Below are positions 1 to 7,144 of a stretch of 16,024 bases of DNA, in pieces. The position numbers and the translations under genes were made by a program. Each line of letters starts with the position of its first letter. Position 1 is the first letter of the stretch. The notes beneath the pieces are model-generated. The model was given only the letters and a program-made list of their open reading frames with translations. It was not told where the DNA came from and ran no database searches. Source of the DNA: a bacterium (lineage in GTDB: Bacteria; CSSED10-310; JAJRTK01); assembly GCA_024278345.1 (NCBI GenBank), contig JAJRTK010000189.1, forward strand, positions 1 through 16,024, in the 5' to 3' direction.

Positions 1-1137
1 CAAAAAAGCGGAGCCAACCACCGTGATCCGGGTCAACACCCGGTCAATATAATTCGCAGTTTTCTTGCCAGGACGAATGCCGGGAACGAATCCGCCATAT
101 TTTTTCATATTGTCAGCCACATCCACGGGGTTAAAAATGATCGCTGTATAAAAAAAACAGAAAAAAACCGTCGTTCCTATGTAGACAAGGTAGTAAAGAG
201 GAGAATGGGAGGCCGGATCGAGATTGTTCACCAACCATTCCACGAATGGAATCCCTTGCGGATTCATAAACTTCGCGATGGTCAACGGAAACAGTATGAG
301 GGACGATGAAAAAATCACCGGTATGACGCCGGCCGTGTTGATCCGCAAAGGAATGTGTGTTTGCTGTCCTCCATACATTTTCCTGCCGACCACGCGCTTG
401 GCGTAATGGACGGGGATTTTCCTCTGGCCAAGCTGCATGACAACAATCAATGCTGTTAGCGCCAAGGTAACCACGGTCACAAAAAGAATGACCCATGGCT
501 TCATCGCTCCGGTTCGGAGTTGGTCGAAACTGATGAGAAGTGCCGACGGAACTCCTGAGATAATGCTCACGGTGATGATCAAAGAAATTCCGTTGCCCAC
601 CCCGCGCTCCGTAATTTGCTCTCCCAACCACATGATAAACGCGGTGCCACTCGTCAATGTGAGGACCGTAACAAACCTAAACCACCAACCAGGATCATTG
701 ACAAACGCCCCTCCGTTCATTTGCTCCAAGCCTATAGCAATCCCCAAGGCCTGGATCGCACTAAGGATGACCGTTCCATAGCGAGTGTACTGTGTGATCT
801 TTTTTCGTCCGTGGTCCCCTTCCTTCGATAATCGCTCAAGGTAAGGCCAAACCACGGTCAAGAGTTGGAGAATGATGGAAGCAGAAATGTAAGGCATGAT
901 CCCCAAGGTGAAGATTGTGAGCTGGGAAAGCCCACCACCACTAAACATGTCGAACATTCCAAGCAAGGTGCCCTGAGAAGCCTGCTCGATGAACCGAGCC
1001 AACTCCTGCGTGTTGATCCCTGCGGTCGGCACATGAACACCCACCCGATAAACAGCTAGAAGCGCAAGAGTCAAGAAAATGCGATTTTGGAGGTCGGGCA
1101 CCTTGAAAATATTAGATAATTCCTGAGAAGAACTCAC
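1..1137 (-). CDS. secY: Preprotein translocase subunit SecY (3' end outside window)
   Basis: SecY forms the protein-conducting channel of the Sec translocon in the inner membrane, with SecE and SecG. The 379 visible codons start with SSSQELSNIFKVPDLQ. They contain the family signature around residues 75-93 (TLGIMPYISASIILQ), the cytoplasmic loop KEGDHGRKKITQYTRYG at about 105-121, the GERGVGNGISLII-like segment (seen as GEQITERGVGNGISL) and the C4-C5 loop QRKIPVHYAKRV followed by PLRINTAGVIPVIF. Several hydrophobic membrane segments are evident. The start is GTG at 1137, and its GTGA overlaps the rplO stop by 4 bp, so the two are probably translationally coupled. SecY closes the spc operon in many bacteria. 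The reading frame is still open at base 1, so the last transmembrane helices and the C-terminus lie outside the window. Identity is certain. The GTG start is inferred, because no ATG precedes the conserved N-terminus. Confidence 0.97.
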   Translation of the reverse strand, partial: MSSSQELSNIFKVPDLQNRIFLTLALLAVYRVGVHVPTAGINTQELARFIEQASQGTLLGMFDMFSGGGLSQLTIFTLGIMPYISASIILQLLTVVWPYLERLSKEGDHGRKKITQYTRYGTVILSAIQALGIAIGLEQMNGGAFVNDPGWWFRFVTVLTLTSGTAFIMWLGEQITERGVGNGISLIITVSIISGVPSALLISFDQLRTGAMKPWVILFVTVVTLALTALIVVMQLGQRKIPVHYAKRVVGRKMYGGQQTHIPLRINTAGVIPVIFSSSLILFPLTIAKFMNPQGIPFVEWLVNNLDPASHSPLYYLVYIGTTVFFCFFYTAIIFNPVDVADNMKKYGGFVPGIRPGKKTANYIDRVLTRITVVGSAFL

Positions 1138-1577
1138 CGCTTTGCCACCTCGACGTTGCCGCCCGCTGCTTCGATCTTACGTCTTGCACTCGCGCTAAAC
1201 GAATGAGCGCGAACCGTCAAGGGTCTTCGGACAAGACCCTCGCCCAAAACCTTCACCCCTGCATACATCCTCCCTCCCTTTTTCGCGGCAATCTGGGTCG
1301 TCAAATCAATAGATTCCGCCTTGACCTCCGCAAGCGTCCCTAGATTGACGATCACCCAACGTTTGCGTTTAAAGCTCGTAAATCCCCGCTTCGGCAATCG
1401 CCGTTGCAAAGGCATTTGCCCCCCCTCAAACGCCGGCCCCTTCCCTCCCCCTGCGCGGGAACGTTGCCCCTTATGCCCTCTAGTCGCTGTCTTGCCGAAG
1501 CCCGACCCAGCACCGCGCCCAATTCGTTTACGTCTATGTCGCGCCCCTTCAGGAGGCGCAAGCTCATGCAACTTCAT
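1134..1577 (-). CDS. rplO: 50S ribosomal protein L15
   Basis: L15 is a 50S assembly protein that binds 23S rRNA. The 147-residue length is usual for the family. The N-terminus MKLHELAPPEGARHRRKRIGRG is the typical opening, followed by the glycine-rich stretch GSGFGKTATRGHKGQRSRAGGG (about residues 24-46) and FEGGQMPLQRRLPKRGF (about 50-66). The C-terminal half contains VKVLGEG and the terminal helix SASARRKIEAAGG that contacts RNA. The start is ATG at 1577, preceded by a GAGGAAGG Shine-Dalgarno sequence about six bases upstream. Its stop overlaps the GTG start of secY. The gap back to rpmD is 152 bp, longer than normal for spc operons, and I see no repeat or structure in it. Confidence 0.98.
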   Translation of the reverse strand: MKLHELAPPEGARHRRKRIGRGAGSGFGKTATRGHKGQRSRAGGGKGPAFEGGQMPLQRRLPKRGFTSFKRKRWVIVNLGTLAEVKAESIDLTTQIAAKKGGRMYAGVKVLGEGLVRRPLTVRAHSFSASARRKIEAAGGNVEVAKR

Positions 1578-1729
1578 ACCGGTCCTTCCTCTTCAACGAC
1601 GAGTTTCACGAACCCCCACACGATTTGGAGGGCCGGAAATGCAAACTACGAAATTCAACTACCTAGACCATCCGATGGAGAAAAACACCAGCAGAACAAA
1701 TCGGAAGTCAGGGCGAGCAGACCAGCCGC

Positions 1730-1915
1730 TCAAGAAGATCTCTCCTCCCAGACCACCAAGTGACAAACTTTATTCAGCATCCCCATGATCTGAGGAGATG
1801 CGTAATGAAAGACGGGACGGTGCAACTTGCGGAGGCCCAAGCCTGCCAATACCCGGCGATGCTTCTCCGGTTGCCCAATCGAGCTTCTCACCTGCCGTAT
1901 CACGAGTTTCTTCAT
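1730..1915 (-). CDS. rpmD: 50S ribosomal protein L30
   Basis: L30 is a small 50S protein found only in some bacterial lineages. The 61 residues read [19 protein letters not shown], then [13 protein letters not shown] and a C-terminal [12 protein letters not shown], which match the family pattern (SxIGxPxxxRxxLxGLGLRKxxxxV...IxGMxxKVxHLV). The start is ATG at 1915. A longer in-frame ORF extends five codons upstream but enters the end of rpsE. The preferred ATG overlaps the rpsE TGA as ATGA, the usual coupling arrangement. The position between rpsE and rplO is the canonical spc location. Nothing is odd apart from the 152-bp spacer that follows. Confidence 0.95.
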   Translation of the reverse strand: MKKLVIRQVRSSIGQPEKHRRVLAGLGLRKLHRPVFHYASPQIMGMLNKVCHLVVWEERSS

Positions 1916-2424
1916 GCTCTCGTATCCCAAATCTCTTCAAGACTCTTGTTACGCAGCCTAGCCACAGCTTTCGGATCAGCCAACGATTTCAAACCTTCAA
2001 AGGCCGCCTTCGCAACATTATGCGGATTGCGACTCCCTATCGACTTCGTCAATATGTTTCTGACACCACAAGTCTCCATGATCGCCCGGACTGGACCACC
2101 AGCAATCACTCCGGTCCCTTCCGAGGCTGGAAGGAGAAGCACATTCCCAGCCCCAAAGCGCCCATTAACACGATGTGGAATCGTCCCCTTGATGAGGTTG
2201 ATTCTGCACAGATTCCGTTTCGCACGCTCAAGCCCTTTTCGTATAGCTTCAGGGACTTCATTCGCCTTACCCAATCCAATTCCCACCGTACCGCGCCCAT
2301 CCCCGGCTACGACTAAAGCGCTAAAGGAAAACCTGCGCCCTCCCTTCACCACCTTCGCCACACGCGAAATGTGAATCACGCGATCCTTGAGTTCGTTGTT
2401 TTCTTTGGACTCATTACGATTCAT
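1912..2424 (-). CDS. rpsE: 30S ribosomal protein S5
   Basis: S5 is a 30S protein of the decoding and mRNA-entry region and affects translational accuracy. The 170 residues contain the N-terminal double-stranded RNA-binding domain ([20 protein letters not shown], then [27 protein letters not shown], about residues 10-60) and the C-terminal domain with [19 protein letters not shown] and the [13 protein letters not shown] helix. I place the start at the ATG at 2424 (MNRNESKEN) because GAGGAG lies six bases upstream. An in-frame TTG at 2442 would place the start within or upstream of that Shine-Dalgarno sequence. The TGA overlaps rpmD by 4 bp. Upstream, 853 bp separate it from rplR, which in most bacteria is almost adjacent. 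That gap holds a hairpin repeat and a miniature transposon. Confidence 0.97.
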   Translation of the reverse strand: MNRNESKENNELKDRVIHISRVAKVVKGGRRFSFSALVVAGDGRGTVGIGLGKANEVPEAIRKGLERAKRNLCRINLIKGTIPHRVNGRFGAGNVLLLPASEGTGVIAGGPVRAIMETCGVRNILTKSIGSRNPHNVAKAAFEGLKSLADPKAVARLRNKSLEEIWDTRA

Positions 2425-2492
2425 CCTGCGCTCCTCAAGCAAGCAAGCCGGCTAATTAACCTGCCTACTCATAACCAAATACAACCCGACGG

Positions 2493-2745
2493 CCTCGGTC
2501 ATCGGTGGCGCCTTCGGCAGCTCTCGCTGTCGGTCGGCCCCGGCCACAGTTCAGAATTTCAACCACCCCCAGGCTTCCAGCCCTGGAACCCGGCGGAGGC
2601 AACCTCCGGACCTTCGCCCGGAGCGGCGCTCCCAGACCCACGCCAGGGAGCCAACTCCCCTAGCCCATATCCTTCGCTCCGCGTACTTGTCGAGTGGCCA
2701 GTGCCAACCGAGGAGAGAGTCGGCTCCGCCGACCACCGATGCCCA
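2493..2745. repeat. Hairpin-array repeat, copy in rplR-rpsE spacer
   Basis: This is a chain of short perfect hairpins: GGAGC-ggc-GCTCC (2620-2632), GGGAG-ccaa-CTCCC (2646-2659) and GTCGGC-tcc-GCCGAC (2719-2733). The two ends carry a 9-bp perfect inverted repeat, CATCGGTGG (2500-2508 and 2733-2741). The inner block with CCCTGGAACCCGGCGGAG (2581-2598) recurs almost unchanged in the rpsS-rplB spacer at about 11,481-11,497. The right end, read on the minus strand, matches the left end of that other copy (11,398-11,424) at 23 of 27 positions. It is therefore a dispersed repeat and not unique spacer. No coding capacity and no target duplication are evident, and its boundaries are approximate. Confidence 0.65.
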
Positions 2746-2827
2746 ATCCGACCAGCGATCTAGCCAAAACCACCCCGCCCCTCTGGAACTTTCCACCTAT
2801 GTTTCCATTCAGTCGCCGGACCCCGCA

Positions 2828-3085
2828 GAACCACAGGGTATCCACGCAAGGCGGGACATTCCCGGGACCGTGGAATCGCAAGCGTCCGGGCAACGCCGCG
2901 CTGTTGCTCGGCGGGTCACGCCGCGCGTTACCCGTAGGTCGTCCGGGGATTCCATCCCCCGTCCCCTGGCAGGGCTTCGCCCTGCACCCACCACGGAAGC
3001 ACGCTCCCTGGACCCACGTTTTTGTACGCTACGCGTTTTCCTTTTTTTCTGTTCTGTCCCGCCTTGCGTGGATACCCGAACCACA
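2828..3085. mobile_element. Miniature inverted-repeat transposable element (242 bp) with 8-bp target duplication
   Basis: Bases 2836-2858 (GGGTATCCACGC...GCGGGACA) are the exact reverse complement of 3055-3077, giving 23-bp perfect terminal inverted repeats around 196 bp of interior. Directly outside both ends is the same octamer GAACCACA (2828-2835 and 3078-3085), the footprint of an insertion. The interior cannot encode a transposase. It forms a row of hairpins: GCAAC/GTTGC (2890-2907), CGGGT/ACCCG (2912-2934), GGGGA/TCCCC (2945-2959) and GCAGGGC-ttc-GCCCTGC (2969-2985). Ends starting GGG with 8-bp duplications occur in families such as IS1595 or ISL3, but I cannot assign one from sequence alone. 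The perfect ends and perfect duplication suggest a recent insertion. Confidence 0.85.
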
Positions 3086-3277
3086 TCAAGATTACCAAGC
3101 ACTCCGTTGGGACAAGTTCTTTCGCGAGGTCCAGCCGCACTAAGGTAACACAAGCCCACTGGAGAGTAGCGCTGGCACCGCACCTCGATAGGTGAGTCCC
3201 ACTTCTATCCGCAATAGATGTAACCCGCAACCTCTGGCTCAAATCACGCCAGCCAACCGACCGCCATCGAGCCCTGT

Positions 3278-3649
3278 TCAGAATTGCAGTCCCTGACCCC
3301 GCGCTGCCTCGGCAAGCGCTTTTATCCGGCCATGGTATCGATATCCAGAACGATCAAACACTACCTCTTTGATCCCGGCGGCTACCGCACGCTGGCCGAG
3401 CAATCTCCCTATAGCTTTAGCTCCTTTTACGTTGGCCCCCATAGCCATATCGGGGTCTGACAGCTCACTCTCCCTTGAAGACGCTGCAACAAGTGTCTGA
3501 CCTGTCCCATCATCAATGATCTGCACATAGATATGCATCAGGCTACGGAAAACGCACAATCGCGGACGACTTGACGTTCCTACCACTCTATTGCGTATCC
3601 GCCGATGCCGTCGTTTTCGACCTTCTTGACGACTAACTACCTTTCCCAT
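3278..3649 (-). CDS. rplR: 50S ribosomal protein L18
   Basis: L18 binds 5S rRNA together with L5 and helps place it in the central protuberance. The chosen product is 123 residues: [22 protein letters not shown], then [20 protein letters not shown] (about residues 29-48, the conserved RLxVFRSxxHIYxQIID block), [18 protein letters not shown] and the terminal [28 protein letters not shown], which is diagnostic. The frame stays open for 32 codons upstream, to 3745. The ATG at 3649 gives the family N-terminus and length and has GGAG nearby upstream, so I prefer it. A 175-bp spacer separates it from rplF. Its downstream spacer is the longest internal gap in the window. Confidence 0.96.
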   Translation of the reverse strand: MGKVVSRQEGRKRRHRRIRNRVVGTSSRPRLCVFRSLMHIYVQIIDDGTGQTLVAASSRESELSDPDMAMGANVKGAKAIGRLLGQRAVAAGIKEVVFDRSGYRYHGRIKALAEAARGQGLQF

Positions 3650-3824
3650 CGCTCCAAACTCGCTATTATTCCGTGGATCTATCCCGAGCAGGCCACCTGG
3701 CCCTTCCAAATAAGTTTGGCCTATCCGTTCGTGCGCCAACTCCATTCCCCCCTTAGCCTGCCCGACACCGCTATTTTCAACCTACCTCATCCCTCAATCG
3801 CACTGATACCCGTGATTGACGCAA

Positions 3825-4361
3825 TTAAGTAGCCGTCTTTCCTTCTTTCTTCCTCACATGTTCGCCCGCGTACCTAATCCCTTTCCCTTTGTATGGTTCG
3901 ACAGGGCGAAAGCCCTTGATCTCCGCTGCAACCTGACCGACAAGCTGCTTATCAATTCCTGAGACCTTGATCCGGGTCTGGCCCGTAACCTCAATATTTA
4001 TGTGTTCTGGGATGGCGTATTCTATTGGGTGAGAATGACCGAGATTAAGAATGAGCATCCTCCCCTGTAGCTGCGCCTTGTATCCTATCCCTCGTATGAT
4101 CAATTCTTTGAAAAACCCCAGAGTCACACCAGTCACCAGATTCGCTACCAGAGATCGCGTCAATCCGTGCAACGAGCGATCCGCAGGGCGATCAGTTGAT
4201 CGGCTCAACCGGATACTCCCATCCGCCAACTCCAAGGAAATCGCCGAGTGGACGGCCAATCCCAAACATCCCCTTGGACCCTTGACCGTCAGTTGCCGGC
4301 CTTCAAATTCGCACTCCACGCCTGCCGGTAGTGTTACCGGCATTCTTCCAATACGTGACAT
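3825..4361 (-). CDS. rplF: 50S ribosomal protein L6
   Basis: L6 is a two-domain 50S protein near the GTPase-associated centre. The 178 residues begin MSRIGRMPVTLPAGVECEFE. They continue with VKGPRG (about 26-31) and the first-domain end HGLTRSLVANLVTGVTLGF, and finish with the second domain containing GIGYKAQLQG and the family signature PYKGKGIRYAGEHVRKKEGK. Length and motifs are normal. The start is ATG at 4361, only 22 bp after the rpsH stop, so it is probably co-translated. The Shine-Dalgarno sequence is weak. The 175 bp to rplR (3650-3824) contain no recognisable repeat or promoter. Confidence 0.98.
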   Translation of the reverse strand: MSRIGRMPVTLPAGVECEFEGRQLTVKGPRGCLGLAVHSAISLELADGSIRLSRSTDRPADRSLHGLTRSLVANLVTGVTLGFFKELIIRGIGYKAQLQGRMLILNLGHSHPIEYAIPEHINIEVTGQTRIKVSGIDKQLVGQVAAEIKGFRPVEPYKGKGIRYAGEHVRKKEGKTAT

Positions 4362-4383
4362 CTCGGCCTACCCTTATCACCGG

Positions 4384-4776
4384 TTACCACACAGAACAAA
4401 GTAATTCACCACCGACATTCACGGATTTCGCTTGACTCCCCGTCATCAATCCTTGAGATGTCGATAGTATACAGATTCCGAGCCCACCCAAGACGGCAGG
4501 TATTCCACCCACCGGCGTATATACGCGGCAACCTGGTTTGGACACCCGTTTCAGTCCCCGAAAAACGCGTTCACCAGATGGCGAGTACTTAAGCTTCAAC
4601 TCAATACAGGACTTACCATCCACAAAAATTTCATCATACGATGCAAGGTACCCTTCTTGCACCAATATATCGGCAATTCTTCGCTTCATTATGGAAGAAG
4701 GCATAACCACCTTCTCGTTTTTCACCATATTGGCATTGCGAATTCTAGTTAACATATCTGCTATCGGGTCTGTCAT
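4384..4776 (-). CDS. rpsH: 30S ribosomal protein S8
   Basis: S8 is a primary 16S rRNA-binding protein of the central domain. In enterobacteria it also represses the spc operon; whether it does so here is unknown. The 130 residues start MTDPIADMLTRIRNANMVKNEKVVMPSS, the near-universal S8 opening, and end GGIPAVLGGLGICILSTSQGLMTG, then NVGGELLCSVW, the diagnostic C-terminus. I choose the ATG at 4776 by family alignment. Two further in-frame ATGs three and two codons upstream (4785, 4782) sit closer to the GGAG Shine-Dalgarno sequence, so the true product may be MGMTDP or MMGMTDP. The upstream spacer to rpsN is 467 bp and contains a hairpin repeat. Confidence 0.97.
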   Translation of the reverse strand: MTDPIADMLTRIRNANMVKNEKVVMPSSIMKRRIADILVQEGYLASYDEIFVDGKSCIELKLKYSPSGERVFRGLKRVSKPGCRVYTPVGGIPAVLGGLGICILSTSQGLMTGSQAKSVNVGGELLCSVW

Positions 4777-5243
4777 TCCCATCATGTTCTCCAAGTATAC
4801 CAGCCAGTAGGCCTCGATCATCGTCTCGGCCACGGCAATGAGTTCTGGCACAGCAGGCCCCCGCTAGAGCCCGGCGGACACGGCCTCCGCCAAGACCGCT
4901 GCATGGTCTGCGGAGATTCCCCGCCCCGCTCCGGTTTCTGAACCTCGCCAGGGAACTCGCTCTCCGGGATTTATAACCTTATTACGCTACCCTTCTTTTT
5001 CGGAGGGCGGGCAAAAAACGATGACCGGTGCCTATTGTGGGTCTAAATTGCCATGCAAACCTACCTCACTGGGTTCCCCGAACGCCAACCTGTTTGCCGA
5101 TTCCAGCGAGTCTTCAGCCCACCTTTCCCCAGAAAATCCCAGCCGTCGAAAACGAGGCAAACCGCGAAGTGCAGCCTAGGTCAATGGAAAAATAACAAAG
5201 CCTCGACAAGGACTGCGCCCCTCCAAGCATCGATAGCGAAATT
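4777..5243. other. 467-bp non-coding spacer between rpsN and rpsH
   Basis: No gene is supported here. The left third (4843-4967) is a hairpin-array repeat. The remainder (about 4970-5243) has no recognisable coding sequence, promoter pair or terminator. A purine/pyrimidine-skewed patch near 4990-5020 (CTTTTTCGGAGGGCGGGC then six A) does not fold into a convincing terminator. In most bacteria rpsN and rpsH are nearly adjacent, so the size is itself unusual. Confidence 0.75.
4843..4967. repeat. Hairpin-array repeat, copy in rpsN-rpsH spacer
   Basis: Successive small hairpins are visible: GGCGGA/TCCGCC (4873-4878 with 4886-4891) and AGACC/GGTCT (4893-4897 with 4905-4909). The latter is nested with an alternative CCGC/GCGG pairing. 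It shares blocks with two other copies. GCCCGGCGGA resembles the ACCCGGCGGA block of both. GCTCCGGTTTCTGAACC resembles GCTCCGGTTCCGGCACC at 11,540-11,556. CGCCAGGGAACTCGCTCTCC resembles CGCCAGGGAGCCAACTCCC at 2641-2659. It therefore links the 2493-2745 and 11,391-11,585 copies into one family. Its boundaries are approximate and it encodes nothing. Confidence 0.55.
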
Positions 5244-5429
5244 TCACCAGCTCGCCTTTGTCACGCCCGGTATCTCACCACGCAACGCGAGCTCCCTAAA
5301 GCAAATCCGACAAATTTCAAATCGCCTCAAATACCCTCGGGCTCTGCCACAGAGGCGGCAGCGATTGTAGCCTCGAACTCTAAATTTGCTGCCCTTCTTC
5401 CATTTCGCAATCAATGATTTTCGAGCCAT
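5244..5429 (-). CDS. rpsN: 30S ribosomal protein S14, zinc-binding (type Z)
   Basis: S14 sits in the 30S head and is needed late in small-subunit assembly. The 61-residue length and the two cysteine pairs CRLC (residues 24-27) and CRIC (40-43) mark the short zinc-binding form, not the roughly 100-residue zinc-free form. Flanking motifs are typical: [54 protein letters not shown]. The start is ATG at 5429, with GAGGAG eight bases upstream. Only 13 bp separate it from the rplE stop, so it is probably coupled. Type Z S14 needs zinc; bacteria often keep a second, zinc-free copy elsewhere, which cannot be judged from this window. Confidence 0.98.
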   Translation of the reverse strand: MARKSLIAKWKKGSKFRVRGYNRCRLCGRARGYLRRFEICRICFRELALRGEIPGVTKASW

Positions 5430-5442
5430 GAAAACCGCTCCT

Positions 5443-5988
5443 CTACTTCCTAAACGGCATTCCCATGAGGCTCAACAGTTCCCGAGCCTCCTCATCGGTC
5501 CCTGCCGTCGTCGCAACCGTTACAGAAAAACCTCGAATACGTTCCACCGAATCGTAGTTAATCTCTGGAAAAATGATCTGCTCAGTCAGCCCGAGTGTAT
5601 AGTTTCCGCGACCATCAAACGAATTTGGATTCACTCCGCGAAAGTCCCTGACCCGCGGTAACGCCACATTCACTAACCGATCAAAGAACTCATACATCCG
5701 CACCGCACGCAAGGTCACCTTGCAGCCGATCTTCATGCCTGCCCGAAGCTTAAAACCCGCGATCGATTTTTTGGCCTGTGTAATAACCGGTTTCTGACCA
5801 GAAATCTTGGCCAGCTCCGCAAGCGCCCTGTCCAATGCCTTGGTGTTCTGGATTGCATCACCAACGCCAACATTCAGCACAATCTTGCTCAGACGAGGAA
5901 CCTGCATGTTGCTCTTATACTGAAAGCGCTTTGTTAACTTCGGAACAACATCCGAAAGATAACGTTTCTTTAACCTTGGAATCTCCAT
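5443..5988 (-). CDS. rplE: 50S ribosomal protein L5
   Basis: L5 binds 5S rRNA with L18 and forms part of the bridge to the 30S head. The 181 residues begin [18 protein letters not shown]. They contain [24 protein letters not shown] (about 21-44), [26 protein letters not shown] (about 75-100), [19 protein letters not shown] and the C-terminal [14 protein letters not shown] with [21 protein letters not shown]. The frame is open a further 33 codons upstream, but that part runs into the end of a transposon-like element (6034-6209), so the ATG at 5988 is preferred. A GTG four codons further upstream is a weaker alternative. The following rpsN is 13 bp away. Confidence 0.96.
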   Translation of the reverse strand: MEIPRLKKRYLSDVVPKLTKRFQYKSNMQVPRLSKIVLNVGVGDAIQNTKALDRALAELAKISGQKPVITQAKKSIAGFKLRAGMKIGCKVTLRAVRMYEFFDRLVNVALPRVRDFRGVNPNSFDGRGNYTLGLTEQIIFPEINYDSVERIRGFSVTVATTAGTDEEARELLSLMGMPFRK

Positions 5989-6415
5989 CACCTTTAGCAC
6001 AACCACCTCTCGGAAATAACCCGACGCCGTAGACCCGGATATCTCATCAAGGATCGTCGCGAGGAAGTCTGAGGCGCGGCTCCACAAAGGGGGGAAAGGC
6101 GGACACCGGAGGCGTAGTCATGCACTACGTCGAGGATGTCCGACCGACGAAGACGCCGGTGGAGACGATGGTTCAGACGCCGCAGCAGATTTTTGATGAG
6201 ATATTCGGGGTAGAGAACGCGTTTTGTTTACATGCCCCCACAAGCAACAATAAATCACAAGAACGACGACTTCCCCCCATTTTCCGACACCAAACGCCCC
6301 TCAGCTAGTGGCTCGTTCGGCGACACAATCCATAATCCAGTCGGGTTTTCTGGCCGAAATCGGCCTGAAATCGAAAATTCGCGGTCGAACATAACACAAC
6401 TAGCCACACGACCCA
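5989..6415. other. 427-bp non-coding spacer between rplX and rplE
   Basis: No gene is supported. A 176-bp inverted-repeat element (6034-6209) occupies the left part. The rest (6215-6415) contains a compact hairpin, GGCCG-aaat-CGGCC, at about 6352-6365. It also contains a longer imperfect inverted repeat, CTAGTGGCTCG (6305-6315) with CGACCCACTAG (6409-6419), whose right arm covers the TAG stop of rplX. No run of T follows either structure on the transcribed strand, so I do not call a terminator. Confidence 0.7.
6029..6214. mobile_element. Miniature inverted-repeat element (176 bp) with 5-bp target duplication
   Basis: Bases 6034-6055 and 6188-6209 are inverted repeats matching at 19 of 22 positions. 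Read inward, the left end is CCCGGATATCTCATCA... and the right end is CCCGAATATCTCATCA.... The pentamer GTAGA lies immediately outside both ends (6029-6033 and 6210-6214), consistent with a target-site duplication. The interior has no transposase. It folds into a long hairpin centred on CGTAGT-catgc-ACTACG (6113-6129), which can extend outward to GGACA/TGTCC (6101-6105 with 6137-6141). The family is not assigned. The mismatched ends suggest an older insertion than the one at 2836-3077. Removing the element and one GTAGA would shorten the rplX-rplE gap from 427 to 246 bp. Confidence 0.7.
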
Positions 6416-6733
6416 CTAGTCCCTTTCCAACACTTCTCCGCACTTCGGGCAAACCCGAACTTTCCGACCCTCTGCAAGTTGAATCTTCCGTTTGCGCCCA
6501 ACGTGGTCACAGTGAGGACAAACCACCGCGAGATTCGAGACATCGATGGGAGCCTCAATCTGCAAAATGCCACCCTGCCTGTTTGTCCGATCAGGACGCC
6601 GATGTTTGTGAACAAAATTGACCTTCTCAACGACTGCCCGATGACTGCGTGGAAAAACCTCTAACACTTTGCCGCGCTTTGAAATATTTTTCCCGGCAAT
6701 CACAACGACCTGGTCACCCTTCTTGATCCTCAT
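6416..6733 (-). CDS. rplX: 50S ribosomal protein L24 with zinc-ribbon-like tail
   Basis: L24 is one of two initiator proteins for 50S assembly and binds the 5' end of 23S rRNA. The 105 residues open with the KOW motif (MRIKKGDQVVVIAGKNISKRGKVLEVFP), followed by VVEKVNFVHKHRRP and the GGILQIEAPIDVSNL block (about 54-68). The tail carries two cysteine pairs, CPHC (about 72-75) and CPKC (about 94-97), which probably bind zinc. This form of L24 is common outside the proteobacteria. The start is ATG at 6733, with AGGAAGGG just upstream, 42 bp after the rplN stop. The TAG stop lies within one arm of an imperfect inverted repeat (6305-6419). Confidence 0.97.
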   Translation of the reverse strand: MRIKKGDQVVVIAGKNISKRGKVLEVFPRSHRAVVEKVNFVHKHRRPDRTNRQGGILQIEAPIDVSNLAVVCPHCDHVGRKRKIQLAEGRKVRVCPKCGEVLERD

Positions 6734-6775
6734 CGCCCTTCCTATCTTTACCTGATGACCCTCCGCGACCGAGGC

Positions 6776-7144
6776 TCATAAGACCTCTGGGGCCAGCGAA
6801 ATAATTTTCATAAATTTCCGGTCGCGCAACTCCCGCGCAATCGGCCCGAACACCCGCGTACCTACGGGTTCGTTCTGGCTATTCAGAAGAACCGCCGCGT
6901 TGCGATCAAATTTAATGTAGGAACCATCTTTCCTGCGGTGAGCCTTGCGAGTGCGGACAACCACCGCACGCACAACGTCCCCTTTCGATACCGAAGCCCC
7001 TGGTATCGATTCTTTCACCGCAACAACGACAACATCGCCAATCGACGCCCAGCGGCGATTGGTTCCTCCAAGAACTTTTATGCACTGAAGCTTCCGCGCA
7101 CCCGAATTATCAGCGACATCCAAGAAAGATTGAGCCTGTATCAT
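6776..7144 (-). CDS. rplN: 50S ribosomal protein L14
   Basis: L14 lies at the subunit interface and contacts 16S rRNA in the 70S ribosome. The 122 residues have exactly the usual length. They contain [27 protein letters not shown] (1-27), [33 protein letters not shown] (about 36-68), [13 protein letters not shown], then [31 protein letters not shown] at the end. The frame is open eight codons further upstream, but the ATG at 7144 gives the family N-terminus and has a purine-rich GGGA region upstream. The 270-bp gap to rpsQ (7145-7414) is unusually long but contains nothing I can identify beyond a small hairpin, CTGGTT/AACCAG, near 7287-7307. Confidence 0.98.
   Translation of the reverse strand: MIQAQSFLDVADNSGARKLQCIKVLGGTNRRWASIGDVVVVAVKESIPGASVSKGDVVRAVVVRTRKAHRRKDGSYIKFDRNAAVLLNSQNEPVGTRVFGPIARELRDRKFMKIISLAPEVL

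Larger units (their letters stand above)
2425..3277. other. 853-bp non-coding spacer between rplR and rpsE
   Basis: This stretch contains no convincing gene. Short open frames exist on both strands, but they overlap each other and their translations (rich in R, P, G and S) look like GC-rich chance frames. From the right it holds about 190 bp of unassigned sequence (3086-3277), a miniature transposon with an 8-bp target duplication (2828-3085), about 80 bp of unassigned sequence, and a hairpin-array repeat (2493-2745). I found no convincing promoter or terminator for rpsE. The rpsE gene therefore seems to depend on read-through from upstream, which is an inference. Confidence 0.8.

Noticed and set aside
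1730-1930. Possible loss of rpmD between rpsE and rplO
   Set aside because: The L30 gene is present with a clear family pattern. It only looked absent because its open frame extends into rpsE.
1760-2374. Plus-strand open frames of about 170-200 codons opposite rpmD and rpsE
   Set aside because: They are antisense shadows of certain ribosomal genes and overlap each other in different frames.
2493-3085. CRISPR-like array, because of many short repeats in a row
   Set aside because: The repeats are different hairpins without a constant direct-repeat unit or even spacing, and there are no cas genes.
4986-5020. Possible terminator with CTTTTT and a run of six A near a GC-rich patch
   Set aside because: The GC-rich part does not form a stem adjacent to a T-run on the transcribed strand.
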